Shown: in pieces, positions 8,728 through 17,406 of the stretch
Position numbering within the stretch: the first letter of the stretch is position 1
Layout of the letters: each line of letters opens with the position of its first letter
Assembly: GCF_002238335.1 (NCBI RefSeq)
Contig: NZ_CP022347.1
Span: 1,240,001-1,304,000 of the forward strand
DNA from: Campylobacter avium LMG 24591
Lineage (GTDB): Bacteria > Campylobacterota > Campylobacteria > Campylobacterales > Campylobacteraceae
Direction of reading: 5' to 3'
Length of the DNA: 64,000 bases
Notes under the pieces: model-generated
Databases searched by the model: none
Seen by the model: the letters and a program-made list of their open reading frames with translations, nothing else
Told to the model about the DNA's origin: nothing
Made by a program: the position numbers and the translations under genes

Positions 8728-9905
8728 AAAGATACAAAATAACGCTTAAAAATGGCGATGAACTTATAATCAATGCAAGCAGCAAGCTAAAAGCTAGCGA
8801 GCTGGCCTTTAAAAAGTCTTTGCAAGTAGCTAGGATAGAGGAAGTGCAGTATTTTAGCTTCAAGCAGAAATTAAAAGATTATGATTTGCTTGTCTTTTTT
8901 AAGGAATTAGCCATTTTATTATCCTCTAATATAAGCTTACAAGTAGCTTTAACAGAGCTTGAGAAAAATTCCACAAAGAGCTTAAAACCTTTTTTGCAAA
9001 AACTAACAAAGCTAGTAAATAGCGCACAAAATTTACACACAGCCTTCAAAAATAGCGGCTTTAAATTCAGCAACACAGAGCTTAGTTTGATTGAGATAGC
9101 ACAACACACAGGCGAACTCAGCCTAGTTTTTGAGAAACTAAGCGAACTAAGGCAAAAAAAGATTGAAAATTCAAAAAAACTAAAAAAAGCTTTAGCGTAT
9201 CCTTGCTTTGTGTTTCTTGTTTTAATACTAGCCTTTTTTTTGGTAATGCTTTTTGTAATTCCGCAATTTAAGAGTTTATTTGATGAATTTAATGTATCTT
9301 TGCCCTTGCTTACAAGAGTGTTTTTAAGTTCTTATGAGCTGCTTGAAAAATTTTATATATTATTTATCGCTGTGCCTCTTATCACGCTTTTTGCGCTAAT
9401 CATACTTTATAAGACAAATAACACTTTTTCTTATCTGATAGATAAAATAATAATGAAAATTCCAATACTTTCAAAGCTGATATTTTACACACAAAGTTCG
9501 CAATTTTTCTTTGTTTTTTCCCTTTTAAATGAAAATAAAATAGAACTTGTAAAGGCCTTAACTTTGGCAAAAACAAGCTATGAAAATAAATTCTTAGCAA
9601 GAAAGATAGATGAGTTGATTAAATTTGTACGACAAGGATTAAGCCTAGAAAAAGCCTTTGCAAAAATTAAGCTTTATGATGGGATAAGTCTTAGCATGAT
9701 AAGCATAGCCATGCAAAGTGCAAAATTAGACGAACTTAGCAAGAATATATCGTTTTATTATGAGGATAAGGCAGATAGCATGATAGCTGTACTACTCACA
9801 CTGATAGAGCCTATCATGACCTTTTTTGTGGCGAGTTTGCTTTTATTTTTAGCACTTGCGATATTCTTGCCTATGTGGGAGTTAAATAATATCTCAAATT
9901 TCTAG
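8724..9905 (+). CDS. ctsF: Type II secretion/pilus inner-membrane protein CtsF
   Basis: GspF/PilC-type platform protein of the transformation apparatus. Two GspF domains cover about 50-175 and 250-375. Hydrophobic helices lie near 157-178 (CFVFLVLILAFFLVMLFVI), 210-230 and the C-terminus. The paired ELSLIEIAQHTGELS and LSMISIAMQSAKLDELS motifs are typical. It begins with GTG inside the ctsE stop codon, indicating coupled translation. The 393-residue length is normal. The stop overlaps the convergent cheR end by 4 nt. No pilin-like gene follows in this window, so the rest of the machinery must be elsewhere. Confidence 0.91.
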   Translation: MKRYKITLKNGDELIINASSKLKASELAFKKSLQVARIEEVQYFSFKQKLKDYDLLVFFKELAILLSSNISLQVALTELEKNSTKSLKPFLQKLTKLVNSAQNLHTAFKNSGFKFSNTELSLIEIAQHTGELSLVFEKLSELRQKKIENSKKLKKALAYPCFVFLVLILAFFLVMLFVIPQFKSLFDEFNVSLPLLTRVFLSSYELLEKFYILFIAVPLITLFALIILYKTNNTFSYLIDKIIMKIPILSKLIFYTQSSQFFFVFSLLNENKIELVKALTLAKTSYENKFLARKIDELIKFVRQGLSLEKAFAKIKLYDGISLSMISIAMQSAKLDELSKNISFYYEDKADSMIAVLLTLIEPIMTFFVASLLLFLALAIFLPMWELNNISNF

Positions 9906-10696
9906 TTTTTTATGTAATAAGTTCCGCCCCTTGGCATAAATACCTTGCTCCAATACTCAGTATCAGGCATCAAATCAGCATTTCCTATATAAAGCCTACA
10001 CTCAGAATTTGCCACCTTATGCAAATTTTCCACAAATTTCAGCCTTGACTCATAATCAAAATAAATCATCATATTTCTTGAAAAAATCACATCAAATTTG
10101 CCAAGCTCTAAAAATTTCTTATCAAAAACATTGCACAACTCAAAACGGCACCTACAAAGCTCGCTTGTCTTAAGAGTATAAGTGTTGCCATCTTTTTGAA
10201 AATACCTACTTTTCTCACCCTCACTAAGTCTATGCAAGCTTCTGCCTTGATAGACAGCTTCCTTAGCCTTTTGTATGGCTTTGCTATTAATATCTATGCC
10301 TAAAATTTGCAAACTATCCTTGGTGAAATTTGAAATAGCAAGCAAGGCTAGAGTATAAACCTCTTCTCCGCTAGAACAAGGAGCGCATAAAATATTTACC
10401 TTTCTATCCAAAGACTTAAGATAGTACAAAGCCTCTTTTAGCTGCGAAAGTTCTCTATAAAAATATGTCTCATTAACGGTGATAAAGTCGATGGTATCTT
10501 GCCTTAATTTTTTATCATACTGAAGACGAAGCAAAAACTCTTTAAAGTTAGATACTTGAGTGTAATCTTTTAAAAAGCTTTTTAGCTTAACCGACAAAGC
10601 AGCTTTTTTCTCGCTTAAGTCATTGCCGCTAAGCTCATTCATCAACCTTATAAAGCTAGTTAATTCTTCATCTGTAAAATTAATCTCTTGATTCAA
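9902..10696 (-). CDS. cheR: Chemotaxis protein methyltransferase CheR
   Basis: Methylates glutamates of chemoreceptors using SAM. The N-terminal helical domain covers about 1-75, followed by VNETYFYRE. The SAM-binding motif is NILCAPCSSGEEVYTLAL, and the late IFSRNMMIYFD strand is conserved. The 264 residues are normal. The start is TTG at 10696, since no in-frame ATG fits and AGAAAG precedes it. It follows cheB by 21 nt on the same strand, forming an adaptation pair. The stop overlaps ctsF. Confidence 0.94.
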   Translation of the reverse strand: MNQEINFTDEELTSFIRLMNELSGNDLSEKKAALSVKLKSFLKDYTQVSNFKEFLLRLQYDKKLRQDTIDFITVNETYFYRELSQLKEALYYLKSLDRKVNILCAPCSSGEEVYTLALLAISNFTKDSLQILGIDINSKAIQKAKEAVYQGRSLHRLSEGEKSRYFQKDGNTYTLKTSELCRCRFELCNVFDKKFLELGKFDVIFSRNMMIYFDYESRLKFVENLHKVANSECRLYIGNADLMPDTEYWSKVFMPRGGTYYIKN

Positions 10697-10717
10697 TTTT
10701 CATCTTTCTAAATTTAA

Positions 10718-11272
10718 TTAATGCGAAGCAAATTTTATAAGCTCATTTTTTATCTCAAACAAGCTACTTTGCTTTAAGTTAGGATTTAGCTCCTTAGCCC
10801 TTTTTGGCATACCATACACAACGCTATCTTCTTCACTCTCACAAAAGCACTTAACTCCATTTTTATACAAATCAAACAAGCCCTGTGCCCCATCATCGCC
10901 CATTCCTGTCAACAGTATGGCTAAAATTTCATTGGTTTTTGATATTTGAATAGCTGAGTTAAAGAGCAAATTTACATTTGGTTTAAAGGTGGTAACTTGC
11001 TCGCTAAAGTTTATAGTGATATTTAACGAACCGTCCAAAACTGAATTTTGCTGCAAGATATAAATTTTGCCTAATTCTAATTTTTCTTTATCAGATGCTA
11101 AAACAACAGTGTTTAAAGACTCTTGATTAAACTGTCTGACAAAAGAAGGTATAAAAGATGCACTCATATGTTGAGCTATGACAACGCAGTAATTTTCTAT
11201 CTTCAAATCAGTAAATAAATATTTAAGTTGGTTTGGTCCGCCTGTTGAAGAACCTACTAAAACAATCTTCAT
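10718..11272 (-). CDS. cheB: Chemoreceptor glutamate methylesterase CheB lacking a receiver domain
   Basis: Demethylates chemoreceptors. Only the esterase domain is present (184 residues). The catalytic Ser is in GSSTGGP (9), His in IAQHMSASF and Asp in TGMGDDGAQG. The N-terminal phospho-receiver and linker of typical CheB are absent. The protein starts directly with MKIVLVGSSTGGP, behind AAGGA in the divergent gap to rpiB. As far as I recall this is the usual state in C. jejuni, so it is a lineage trait and not a truncation. Activity must be regulated other than by CheA phosphorylation. Confidence 0.94.
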   Translation of the reverse strand: MKIVLVGSSTGGPNQLKYLFTDLKIENYCVVIAQHMSASFIPSFVRQFNQESLNTVVLASDKEKLELGKIYILQQNSVLDGSLNITINFSEQVTTFKPNVNLLFNSAIQISKTNEILAILLTGMGDDGAQGLFDLYKNGVKCFCESEEDSVVYGMPKRAKELNPNLKQSSLFEIKNELIKFASH

Positions 11273-11371
11273 TAAATTAATCCTTTGGATTTATTAAAAA
11301 GTGGGTTTTGGCATTTTAGCATTTTTTTTATAAAAAGATGTAGTAAAGACAAAAAATTTACATTTTTATAT

Positions 11372-11377
11372 TACAAT
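11372..11377 (+). promoter_or_regulatory. Putative -10 box for rpiB
   Basis: TTTTTATATTACAATAC contains TACAAT 27 nt before the chosen rpiB ATG, behind a T-rich run. Its position supports the short rpiB start over the upstream in-frame extension. Confidence 0.45.
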
Positions 11378-11404
11378 ACAATTTCGATTTTCATAAGGAT
11401 TTTG

Positions 11405-11839
11405 ATGTTAAGAGATAAAATTTACATAGCAAGTGACCATGGGGGATACAAGCTTAAAAATGAGCTTTGCGCGTATTTTAAAAACAATGCTATATCTTAT
11501 GAAGATCTCGGTGCTTACAATGACAAAAGCTGTGATTACGCAGATTATGCACATTTATTGGCTTCCAAAATAGACAGCAACAGCTTTGGAATTTTAATAT
11601 GTGGCTCTGGAATAGGCATAAGCATAGGTGCAAACAGACATAAAAATATAAGATGTGCCCTTTGCAATGAAAGCCTAAGTGCAAAATTAGCTAGAAAACA
11701 TAATGATGCAAATGTCTTAGCACTTGGCGGAAGATTATTAGGCACTGATTTAGCCATAGACATAGTTACAAATTTTATAAATACCGACTTTGATGGCGGA
11801 AGACATAAAAAAAGAATTGAAAAAATAGAGGTGTGCTAG
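11405..11839 (+). CDS. rpiB: Ribose-5-phosphate isomerase B
   Basis: Interconverts ribose 5-phosphate and ribulose 5-phosphate in the pentose phosphate pathway. The N-terminus KIYIASDHGGYKLK, the catalytic Cys in ILICGSGIGISIGANR, and VLALGGRLLG are all present. The frame is open back to 11285, but that extension is hydrophobic and T-rich and overlaps the promoter. The ATG at 11405 has AAGGAT just upstream and gives 144 residues, the family length. It heads a run including apt, which uses PRPP, so a nucleotide-sugar supply link is natural. Confidence 0.95.
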   Translation: MLRDKIYIASDHGGYKLKNELCAYFKNNAISYEDLGAYNDKSCDYADYAHLLASKIDSNSFGILICGSGIGISIGANRHKNIRCALCNESLSAKLARKHNDANVLALGGRLLGTDLAIDIVTNFINTDFDGGRHKKRIEKIEVC

Positions 11840-11842
11840 AGT

Positions 11843-12175
11843 ATGTTTGCAAACTGGATGGTTTTAACATTTTTAATTTGTTTGTGTCTTTATCTTACTG
11901 TTATGTTGCTTTACTACAAGACCTTGCTAAATAAAGAAAGAATTTCAAAAGACTTTGTAAAAAATAATCTTGATGATACAGAAATTGTAATTAGAAAACT
12001 ACAAGTTCAATTACAACGAAGCCTTGGAAATATAGATATTTTAACAGAGGAACTAAGCAAGATAAAAAACGACCTTACCTCTCTTAGAACTAGAAATTCA
12101 CAGTACCGTTTAGAAAACGACAAACTAAGACGCAAAATAAAAGAATTAGAAGCAAAAATAGAGGCATTGCTATGA
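11843..12175 (+). CDS. Small single-pass membrane protein with coiled coil
   Basis: The 110-residue protein has one N-terminal membrane helix (about 5-26, [19 protein letters not shown]). A long heptad-rich cytoplasmic or periplasmic coiled coil follows from about 45 to the end ([15 protein letters not shown] and onward). It shows no enzymatic motif. It lies 3 nt after rpiB, and its stop overlaps the apt start, so it is cotranscribed with housekeeping genes. A similar protein sits at this place in C. jejuni as far as I recall. The function is unknown; a scaffold or septum-type role is possible but not shown. Confidence 0.75.
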   Translation: MFANWMVLTFLICLCLYLTVMLLYYKTLLNKERISKDFVKNNLDDTEIVIRKLQVQLQRSLGNIDILTEELSKIKNDLTSLRTRNSQYRLENDKLRRKIKELEAKIEALL

Positions 12176-12720
12176 TGAAGTTAAAAGATGAAGAAAAAAA
12201 ATATCTAGAAAATTCGATAAGAACCGTTTTAGACTTTCCTAAAAAAGGCATAGTTTTTAGAGACATAACAACCTTACTTAATGATAAAAAGGCACTTTCT
12301 TTCTTGCTAGAACACTTAAGTAAGTATTATGAAAACGCAAATTTAGACTTTGTTGTCGGCATAGAAAGCAGAGGTTTTATATTTGCTTCTATGCTTTGTG
12401 CTAAACTTAAACTTCCTTTTGTGCCCATTAGAAAGCCTAACAAACTGCCTTTTGAGACATTTTTTGAAGAGTATGATTTAGAATACGGCAAGGATAGGAT
12501 AGAAATTCACAAAGACGCTTTTTTAGGTAAAAAAGACGCAAAAATTTTACTAGTAGATGATTTAATCGCAACCGGAGGAACCGCTCTAGCAGCCTATAAA
12601 CTCATACAAAAAACAGGTGCAAACTGCGTTGAAGCTTGTTTTTTGATAAATTTAAAGGATTTATCTGGAGCAAAAAAACTACAAGAGTTCACCTCTGTAT
12701 ATAGTATTTTAGAGTTTTAG
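12172..12720 (+). CDS. apt: Adenine phosphoribosyltransferase
   Basis: Purine salvage enzyme that makes AMP from adenine and PRPP. The N-terminal [21 protein letters not shown] is family-specific. The PRPP loop is [17 protein letters not shown] (about 124-140), and GIESRGFIF is also conserved. Two adjacent ATGs (12172 and 12175) are possible. The first overlaps the preceding stop as ATGA. Length 181-182 is normal. DedA follows after 2 nt. Nothing atypical is seen. Confidence 0.96.
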   Translation: MMKLKDEEKKYLENSIRTVLDFPKKGIVFRDITTLLNDKKALSFLLEHLSKYYENANLDFVVGIESRGFIFASMLCAKLKLPFVPIRKPNKLPFETFFEEYDLEYGKDRIEIHKDAFLGKKDAKILLVDDLIATGGTALAAYKLIQKTGANCVEACFLINLKDLSGAKKLQEFTSVYSILEF

Positions 12721-12722
12721 CC

Positions 12723-13325
12723 ATGTTTGGTTTAGAAGAAACACTAAAAACTATACTATATGATTACAAGGATTTAGCCTACATTATAATATTTCTTTGG
12801 TGCACCCTTGAAGGAGAATTAGCACTTATACTTGGCGGAATTTTTGCACACGAAGGACATGTAAATTTAGCTTTAATCATCTTTGTAGCCGGGCTTGGCG
12901 GCTTTGTAGGAGATCAAATTTATTTTTACATAGGCAGATACAACAAAAAATACATACAAAAAAAGCTAAAAAAACAAAGACGCAAATTTGCGGTTGCTCA
13001 CCTGCTCTTGCAAAAATTTGGTTGGCCTATAATTTTCATACAAAGATACATGTATGGCTTTAGAACCGTAATTCCCATGAGCATAGGCATAACTCGTTAC
13101 AGTGCGAAAAAATTTGCTATTGTAAATTTAATATCTGCTTGGATTTGGGCTGCTATAACCATACTTTTGGCTTGGTATTTTGGTGAAACTATATGGAGTT
13201 TTGTGGCTTGGGCTGGAGAGCATTGGTATTACGCTGCCTTGATTATAGTATCATTCTTATGTTTGGTGATTTTTGCTTTCAAACAACTTGAAAAATCCAT
13301 TCTTAAAAAAAGGACACATCAATGA
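12723..13325 (+). CDS. DedA-family membrane protein
   Basis: Integral inner-membrane protein of the SNARE-associated/DedA family, linked to undecaprenyl-phosphate or phospholipid flipping and envelope homeostasis. Conserved features are the acidic entry LWCTLEGELALILGG, GLGGFVGDQIYFYIGRY, and FIQRYMYGFRTVIPMSIG, the usual R-x(3)-R/P signature. Four to five hydrophobic segments and a basic tail complete the 200 residues. It overlaps pepA by ATGA. The transported substrate cannot be told from sequence. Confidence 0.9.
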   Translation: MFGLEETLKTILYDYKDLAYIIIFLWCTLEGELALILGGIFAHEGHVNLALIIFVAGLGGFVGDQIYFYIGRYNKKYIQKKLKKQRRKFAVAHLLLQKFGWPIIFIQRYMYGFRTVIPMSIGITRYSAKKFAIVNLISAWIWAAITILLAWYFGETIWSFVAWAGEHWYYAALIIVSFLCLVIFAFKQLEKSILKKRTHQ

Positions 13326-14773
13326 AAATAGAATTTAGCACAAAAAAGATAGAACAAATAAAGGCTGATTTAGAACTTGTTTTTGTAGTTAATAAAAATA
13401 TAAAAAAATTTAGCAAATCAAAGGCGGTATTTGACTTCACGCAGTATAAAGGCGAAGGAACTTGCCTTGATATAGAAAATAAAATTTTATATGTGGAGCT
13501 TAAGGAGCTTGATTACGAGAGCATTAGATTGGCCTTTAGCGACGCATTTAAATTTGCTAGCAAGCTAAACATAAAAAGTATCAAAAGTCCTTGTATATTA
13601 CATGAGTGTGTTGTTAAAAGCTTTGTTGCTATGGCTGAGGGCTTTTTATTTGCCTCTTATGAATTTAACAAATACAAAAGCGAAAAAAAGGATAGCAAGG
13701 ATTTAAAACTCATCATCTCAAGCAGTGAGATAAATAACAAAAATTTCAGTGCAAATGAAGCAAAAATTGGTCTTGAAAGAGGTGAAATTTTAGCCTTAGC
13801 TTGTGCTTTTACAAAGGATATTGTGAATGATATACCTCAAAATTACACTCCTTTAAAAATGGCCGAGGATGCTAAAAATTTAGCAAAAAAAGATAAAAAC
13901 ATTACTTGTAAAATTCATGATGAAAAATTTTTAGAAAAAGAAAAAATGAATGCCTTTTTAGCCGTTAACCGTGCGTCTGTACATCCTCCAAGGCTGATAC
14001 ACTTAAGCTATAAGCCTAAAAATGCCAAAAAAAGGGTGGTTTTTGTAGGCAAAGGATTAACTTATGATAGCGGTGGCCTTAGCTTAAAACCTGCTGATTA
14101 TATGCTTACTATGAAATATGACAAAAGCGGTGGTGCAGCTGCTATGGGTATTATAAAGGCGATTAGTGAGCTGGGATTAGAAATAGAAGTGCATTCTATA
14201 ATAGGAGCTACCGAAAATATGATAGGAGGCGATGCTTACAAACCGGATGATGTTTTAATCTCTAGAGAGGGTGTAAGCATAGAGGTTAGAAACACCGACG
14301 CTGAGGGAAGATTGGTTTTGGCTGATTGTTTATCTTATGCGCAAGATTTAAAACCTGATATTTTAATAGACTTAGCAACCCTAACCGGAGCTTGCGTAGT
14401 AGGACTTGGAGAATACACTACAGGAATTATGGGAAATAATGAAAAATTACAAAATGACTTTTATGAAAGCAGTAAGAAAAGCGGAGAATACGCGACAGTG
14501 CTTCATTTCAACCCATACTTAAAAGAACTTATAAAATCAAACATAGCAGATGTTAGCAACACTAGCTCAAGCAGATACGGAGGAGCGATAACCGCTGGCT
14601 TATTTCTTGAAAAATTCATAAGAAAAGAATTTAAAGACAAATGGCTACACCTTGATATAGCAGGGCCTGCGTATGTGGAAAAAGCTTGGTCTTATCATAG
14701 TTTTGGAGCAAGTGCAGCTGGTCTTAGAATGTGCGTGAATTTTGTTATAAGCTTATTAAGGAAAGAAAAATGA
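13322..14773 (+). CDS. pepA: Leucyl aminopeptidase (M17)
   Basis: Hexameric dinuclear-metal aminopeptidase in the cytoplasm. The C-terminal catalytic domain shows VGKGLTYDSGGLSLKP (metal Lys and Asp), MKYDKSGGAAAMG and the signature NTDAEGRLVLAD. The N-terminal M17 domain covers about 1-150. The 483 residues are normal. It starts inside the DedA stop (ATGA) and its own stop overlaps the ychF start (ATGA). E. coli PepA also binds DNA, but nothing here indicates that role. Confidence 0.95.
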   Translation: MKIEFSTKKIEQIKADLELVFVVNKNIKKFSKSKAVFDFTQYKGEGTCLDIENKILYVELKELDYESIRLAFSDAFKFASKLNIKSIKSPCILHECVVKSFVAMAEGFLFASYEFNKYKSEKKDSKDLKLIISSSEINNKNFSANEAKIGLERGEILALACAFTKDIVNDIPQNYTPLKMAEDAKNLAKKDKNITCKIHDEKFLEKEKMNAFLAVNRASVHPPRLIHLSYKPKNAKKRVVFVGKGLTYDSGGLSLKPADYMLTMKYDKSGGAAAMGIIKAISELGLEIEVHSIIGATENMIGGDAYKPDDVLISREGVSIEVRNTDAEGRLVLADCLSYAQDLKPDILIDLATLTGACVVGLGEYTTGIMGNNEKLQNDFYESSKKSGEYATVLHFNPYLKELIKSNIADVSNTSSSRYGGAITAGLFLEKFIRKEFKDKWLHLDIAGPAYVEKAWSYHSFGASAAGLRMCVNFVISLLRKEK

Positions 14774-15873
14774 GCTTAGCAGTAGGCATAGTAGGCTTAC
14801 CAAATGTTGGTAAATCAACTACCTTTAACGCACTAACTAGGGCGCAAAACGCTGAGAGTGCAAACTACCCCTTTTGCACCATAGAGCCAAATAAAGCACT
14901 TGTGCCGGTTCCTGATCATAGGCTTAAGAAATTAGCAAAGATAGTAAAACCACAAAAAATCATGTATTCTTTAATCGAATTTGTGGATATTGCGGGGCTT
15001 GTAAAAGGAGCTAGCAAGGGGGAAGGCCTTGGAAATAAATTTCTTTCAAACATAAGAGAAACCGAGGCAATTTTACATATAGTAAGATGCTTTGAAGATG
15101 AGAATATAAGCCATGTAGAAGGAACAGTAGACCCTATAAGAGATATAGAAATAATAAATACAGAACTAATCTTAGCAGATATAGAACAACTTAGCAAAAA
15201 GATAGAAAAGCTAAGCAAAGAAGCAAAGGCAAACACAAAGGGAGCAAAAGAAAGCCTAGAAATAGCACAAAAACTGCTAGAGCATTTAAATCAAAATTTA
15301 AGTGCAAACAGCTTTGATGAAAGAGAAAATCCGTATTGCAAGGCTTTATTTAAGGAGCTTAGACTGCTTTCTGCAAAGGAAGTTATTTATGGTGCTAATG
15401 TAGATGAGGCTCACTTGATACAAGATAATGATTTTGTAAAGGCATTAAAAGAATACGCTAAGAAAACAAACAGTGAGATAATAAAGCTCTGTGCTAGGAT
15501 AGAAGAAGAGATGATAGCTTTGAGTGATGAGGAGGCAAATGAGTTGTTGCTGTCTTTGGGTGCTGAAAAAAGCGGCTTGGAGCAAATCATTAGAGTATGT
15601 TTTGCTAAGTTAGGGCTGATAAGCTATTTCACAGCCGGAGAAGTAGAAGTAAGGTCTTGGACTATAAAAAATGGATACAAGGCACCAAAGGCTGCAAGCG
15701 TGATACATAATGACTTTGAAAAAGGTTTTATAAAGGCTGAGGTTATAAGCTATGATGATTTTATAACTTATGGCGGCGAGGCAAAGGCTAAAGAAGCCGG
15801 CAAATTAAGGCTTGAGGGCAAGGACTATGTTGTAAAAGACGGCGATGTCATGCACTTTAGATTTAATGTCTAA
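14770..15873 (+). CDS. ychF: Ribosome-associated ATPase/GTPase YchF (OLA1 family)
   Basis: Obg-related P-loop protein that prefers ATP and binds ribosomes. The P-loop is GLPNVGKST (residues 8-16), switch II is FVDIAGLVKGASKGEGLGNKFL, a coiled-coil insertion lies about 130-165, and a C-terminal TGS domain covers about 280-366. An in-frame ATG at 14731 lies within pepA. The ATG at 14770 is chosen because AAGGAAAG precedes it and MSLAVGIVGLPNVGKST is the standard start, giving 367 residues. It converges with the permease gene with 4 nt overlap. Confidence 0.96.
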   Translation: MSLAVGIVGLPNVGKSTTFNALTRAQNAESANYPFCTIEPNKALVPVPDHRLKKLAKIVKPQKIMYSLIEFVDIAGLVKGASKGEGLGNKFLSNIRETEAILHIVRCFEDENISHVEGTVDPIRDIEIINTELILADIEQLSKKIEKLSKEAKANTKGAKESLEIAQKLLEHLNQNLSANSFDERENPYCKALFKELRLLSAKEVIYGANVDEAHLIQDNDFVKALKEYAKKTNSEIIKLCARIEEEMIALSDEEANELLLSLGAEKSGLEQIIRVCFAKLGLISYFTAGEVEVRSWTIKNGYKAPKAASVIHNDFEKGFIKAEVISYDDFITYGGEAKAKEAGKLRLEGKDYVVKDGDVMHFRFNV

Positions 15874-16649
15874 AAAAAGCTTTTAAAATAATCGTAAGAA
15901 ACCTTTGCTATCGTAGCACCAACAACCACTATAAAAAGTATTTTAATGAATTTTGTGTTGGTTTTTAGCACTAATTTAGCTCCGACAAATGCACCTATTA
16001 TTTGACCACACCCCATCACAACACCAAGTAAAAACATGACCTCATAATGCCACAAAAATACGGCCAAAGACACTACATTGCTTGAAAAATTTAAAATTTT
16101 AGTATTAATACTAGCCCTTTTCATATCATATCCTAGCAAAAGCACACAAGCAAAAATCAAAAAAGAGCCGGTTCCAGGCCCCAAAAATCCATCATAAAAA
16201 CCTATACTAGTGCCACATAAGATGTGAAAAAGTTTGATGTTTTTCATCTTTGGCTTGGATGCTTTTTTGCCCAAACTAGGTTTTAAAACCGTGTAAAGAA
16301 AGGTTATGGTAAGCAAAATCAAAATGATTAATTTTAAATGCTTATCATTTATAAGCAAAACAGTATAAGCTCCAAGACCAGCTCCAAGACCCGTAAAAAA
16401 CACACCCCAAGCCAAATGAGGCATGCTTCTTGACTTAAAATAACTAGCACTTGCTGTAAAAGAACCAAAAACGCTTTGAAGTTTATTTGTAGAAAGGGCT
16501 AAGTGAGATGGAATTCCACTTGCCATAAGTGCTGGCAGAGTTATAAGTCCGCCGCCGCCAACTATGGAGTCTATAAAGGCGGCAAGTATTGCTATAAAAA
16601 ATAAGATAAAATAATAAATAGTCTCAAGTTCGAAATTTGTTATATCCAT
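15870..16649 (-). CDS. TSUP/TauE-SafE family membrane permease
   Basis: The 259-residue protein has about eight membrane segments. The N-terminal repeat carries the family glycine signature AAFIDSIVGGGGLITLPAL, and the mid-protein repeat GFYDGFLGPGTGSFLIFA is equivalent to it. The family moves sulfite, sulfonates or related anions, or is of unknown specificity (YfcA-like). The substrate is not deducible. It lies 13 nt after the TIGR02757 gene on the same strand and may be read through from the flagellar operon. Confidence 0.88.
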   Translation of the reverse strand: MDITNFELETIYYFILFFIAILAAFIDSIVGGGGLITLPALMASGIPSHLALSTNKLQSVFGSFTASASYFKSRSMPHLAWGVFFTGLGAGLGAYTVLLINDKHLKLIILILLTITFLYTVLKPSLGKKASKPKMKNIKLFHILCGTSIGFYDGFLGPGTGSFLIFACVLLLGYDMKRASINTKILNFSSNVVSLAVFLWHYEVMFLLGVVMGCGQIIGAFVGAKLVLKTNTKFIKILFIVVVGATIAKVSYDYFKSFF

Positions 16650-16662
16650 TTAGAAATTATAG

Positions 16663-17406
16663 CTAAAAATTTTTATATTCTTTACTCTGCCCTAGCCTAT
16701 AAAGAGCGAAATCGTATTTAATGGGGTCTAAATTATCAAATTCTTTTAGCTTTTGAGTTAGTTCAAGCACAGCCTTAAAATCATAAGTCTTTCTTTGCAT
16801 TAAGCAAAAGGCTAAGGCTACCTTGTGCGTGTGGGTATCAAGAGGGATTAGCAAGTCTTTTTTATCTATCTTTTTAAACAAGCCCAAATCAAGCCTATCC
16901 TTTCTTACCATCCACCTAAGATACATATTATACCTTTTCATAGGAGAGCTTGGCTCTTGTTTGAAGCTTTTAGAAAAAAAGAAAGAATACCCGGGGCTTT
17001 CATAAGAATTTATACTATAAATTTTATCTATCAAAGCCTTTAAAGCAAGGACTATGCCGCCACTTTCATAAGGCTTTGCAAGTATATCCTCTATGCTACT
17101 TTCTTGCTTTAGCCGTCTCATGCTTATAAAAATTTGCCTTACATCCTCTTGGTTTTGAAAGCGGTATTTGAAATTTCTTAATTCCTTTTTTATGCTCTCC
17201 TCGCTCTCATCTAGCAAGTTGAAATTTAAGCTCTTTAGAAATTTTACTATAAGCTTTGCATTGCCATAAGCAAATAAAGCACAGAGCAAGGACACATACT
17301 CATCTTTATATACACTAGCTACCTGTAAGGGATCAGCGTGTTCAAACAATGCAGCTTGCGTGTTTTTCTTTGAGGCCAATTCATCTAAAATTTGCTTTGT
17401 AAGCAT
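16663..17406 (-). CDS. TIGR02757-family protein (helix-hairpin-helix-like)
   Basis: The 247-residue cytoplasmic protein belongs to a family common in Bacteroidetes and Campylobacterota. It is recognisable by SLLCALFAYGNAKLIVKFL near the start and LLIPLDTHTHKVALAF plus KYDFALYRLGQ near the end. The fold resembles DNA glycosylase-type all-helical domains, but the catalytic signature cannot be confirmed. Its ATG overlaps the flgK stop (TAATG), so it is probably cotranscribed with flagellar genes. No flagellar role is known to me. Confidence 0.78.
   Translation of the reverse strand: MLTKQILDELASKKNTQAALFEHADPLQVASVYKDEYVSLLCALFAYGNAKLIVKFLKSLNFNLLDESEESIKKELRNFKYRFQNQEDVRQIFISMRRLKQESSIEDILAKPYESGGIVLALKALIDKIYSINSYESPGYSFFFSKSFKQEPSSPMKRYNMYLRWMVRKDRLDLGLFKKIDKKDLLIPLDTHTHKVALAFCLMQRKTYDFKAVLELTQKLKEFDNLDPIKYDFALYRLGQSKEYKNF

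Noticed and set aside
7186-9905. CtsE/CtsF as a classical type II secretion system
   Set aside because: Only the ATPase and platform genes are present and the organism is Campylobacter, where these serve DNA uptake.
11285-11404. N-terminal extension of rpiB by 40 codons
   Set aside because: It covers the promoter region and divergent leader, and lacks similarity to RpiB; the ATG at 11405 has a proper ribosome site.
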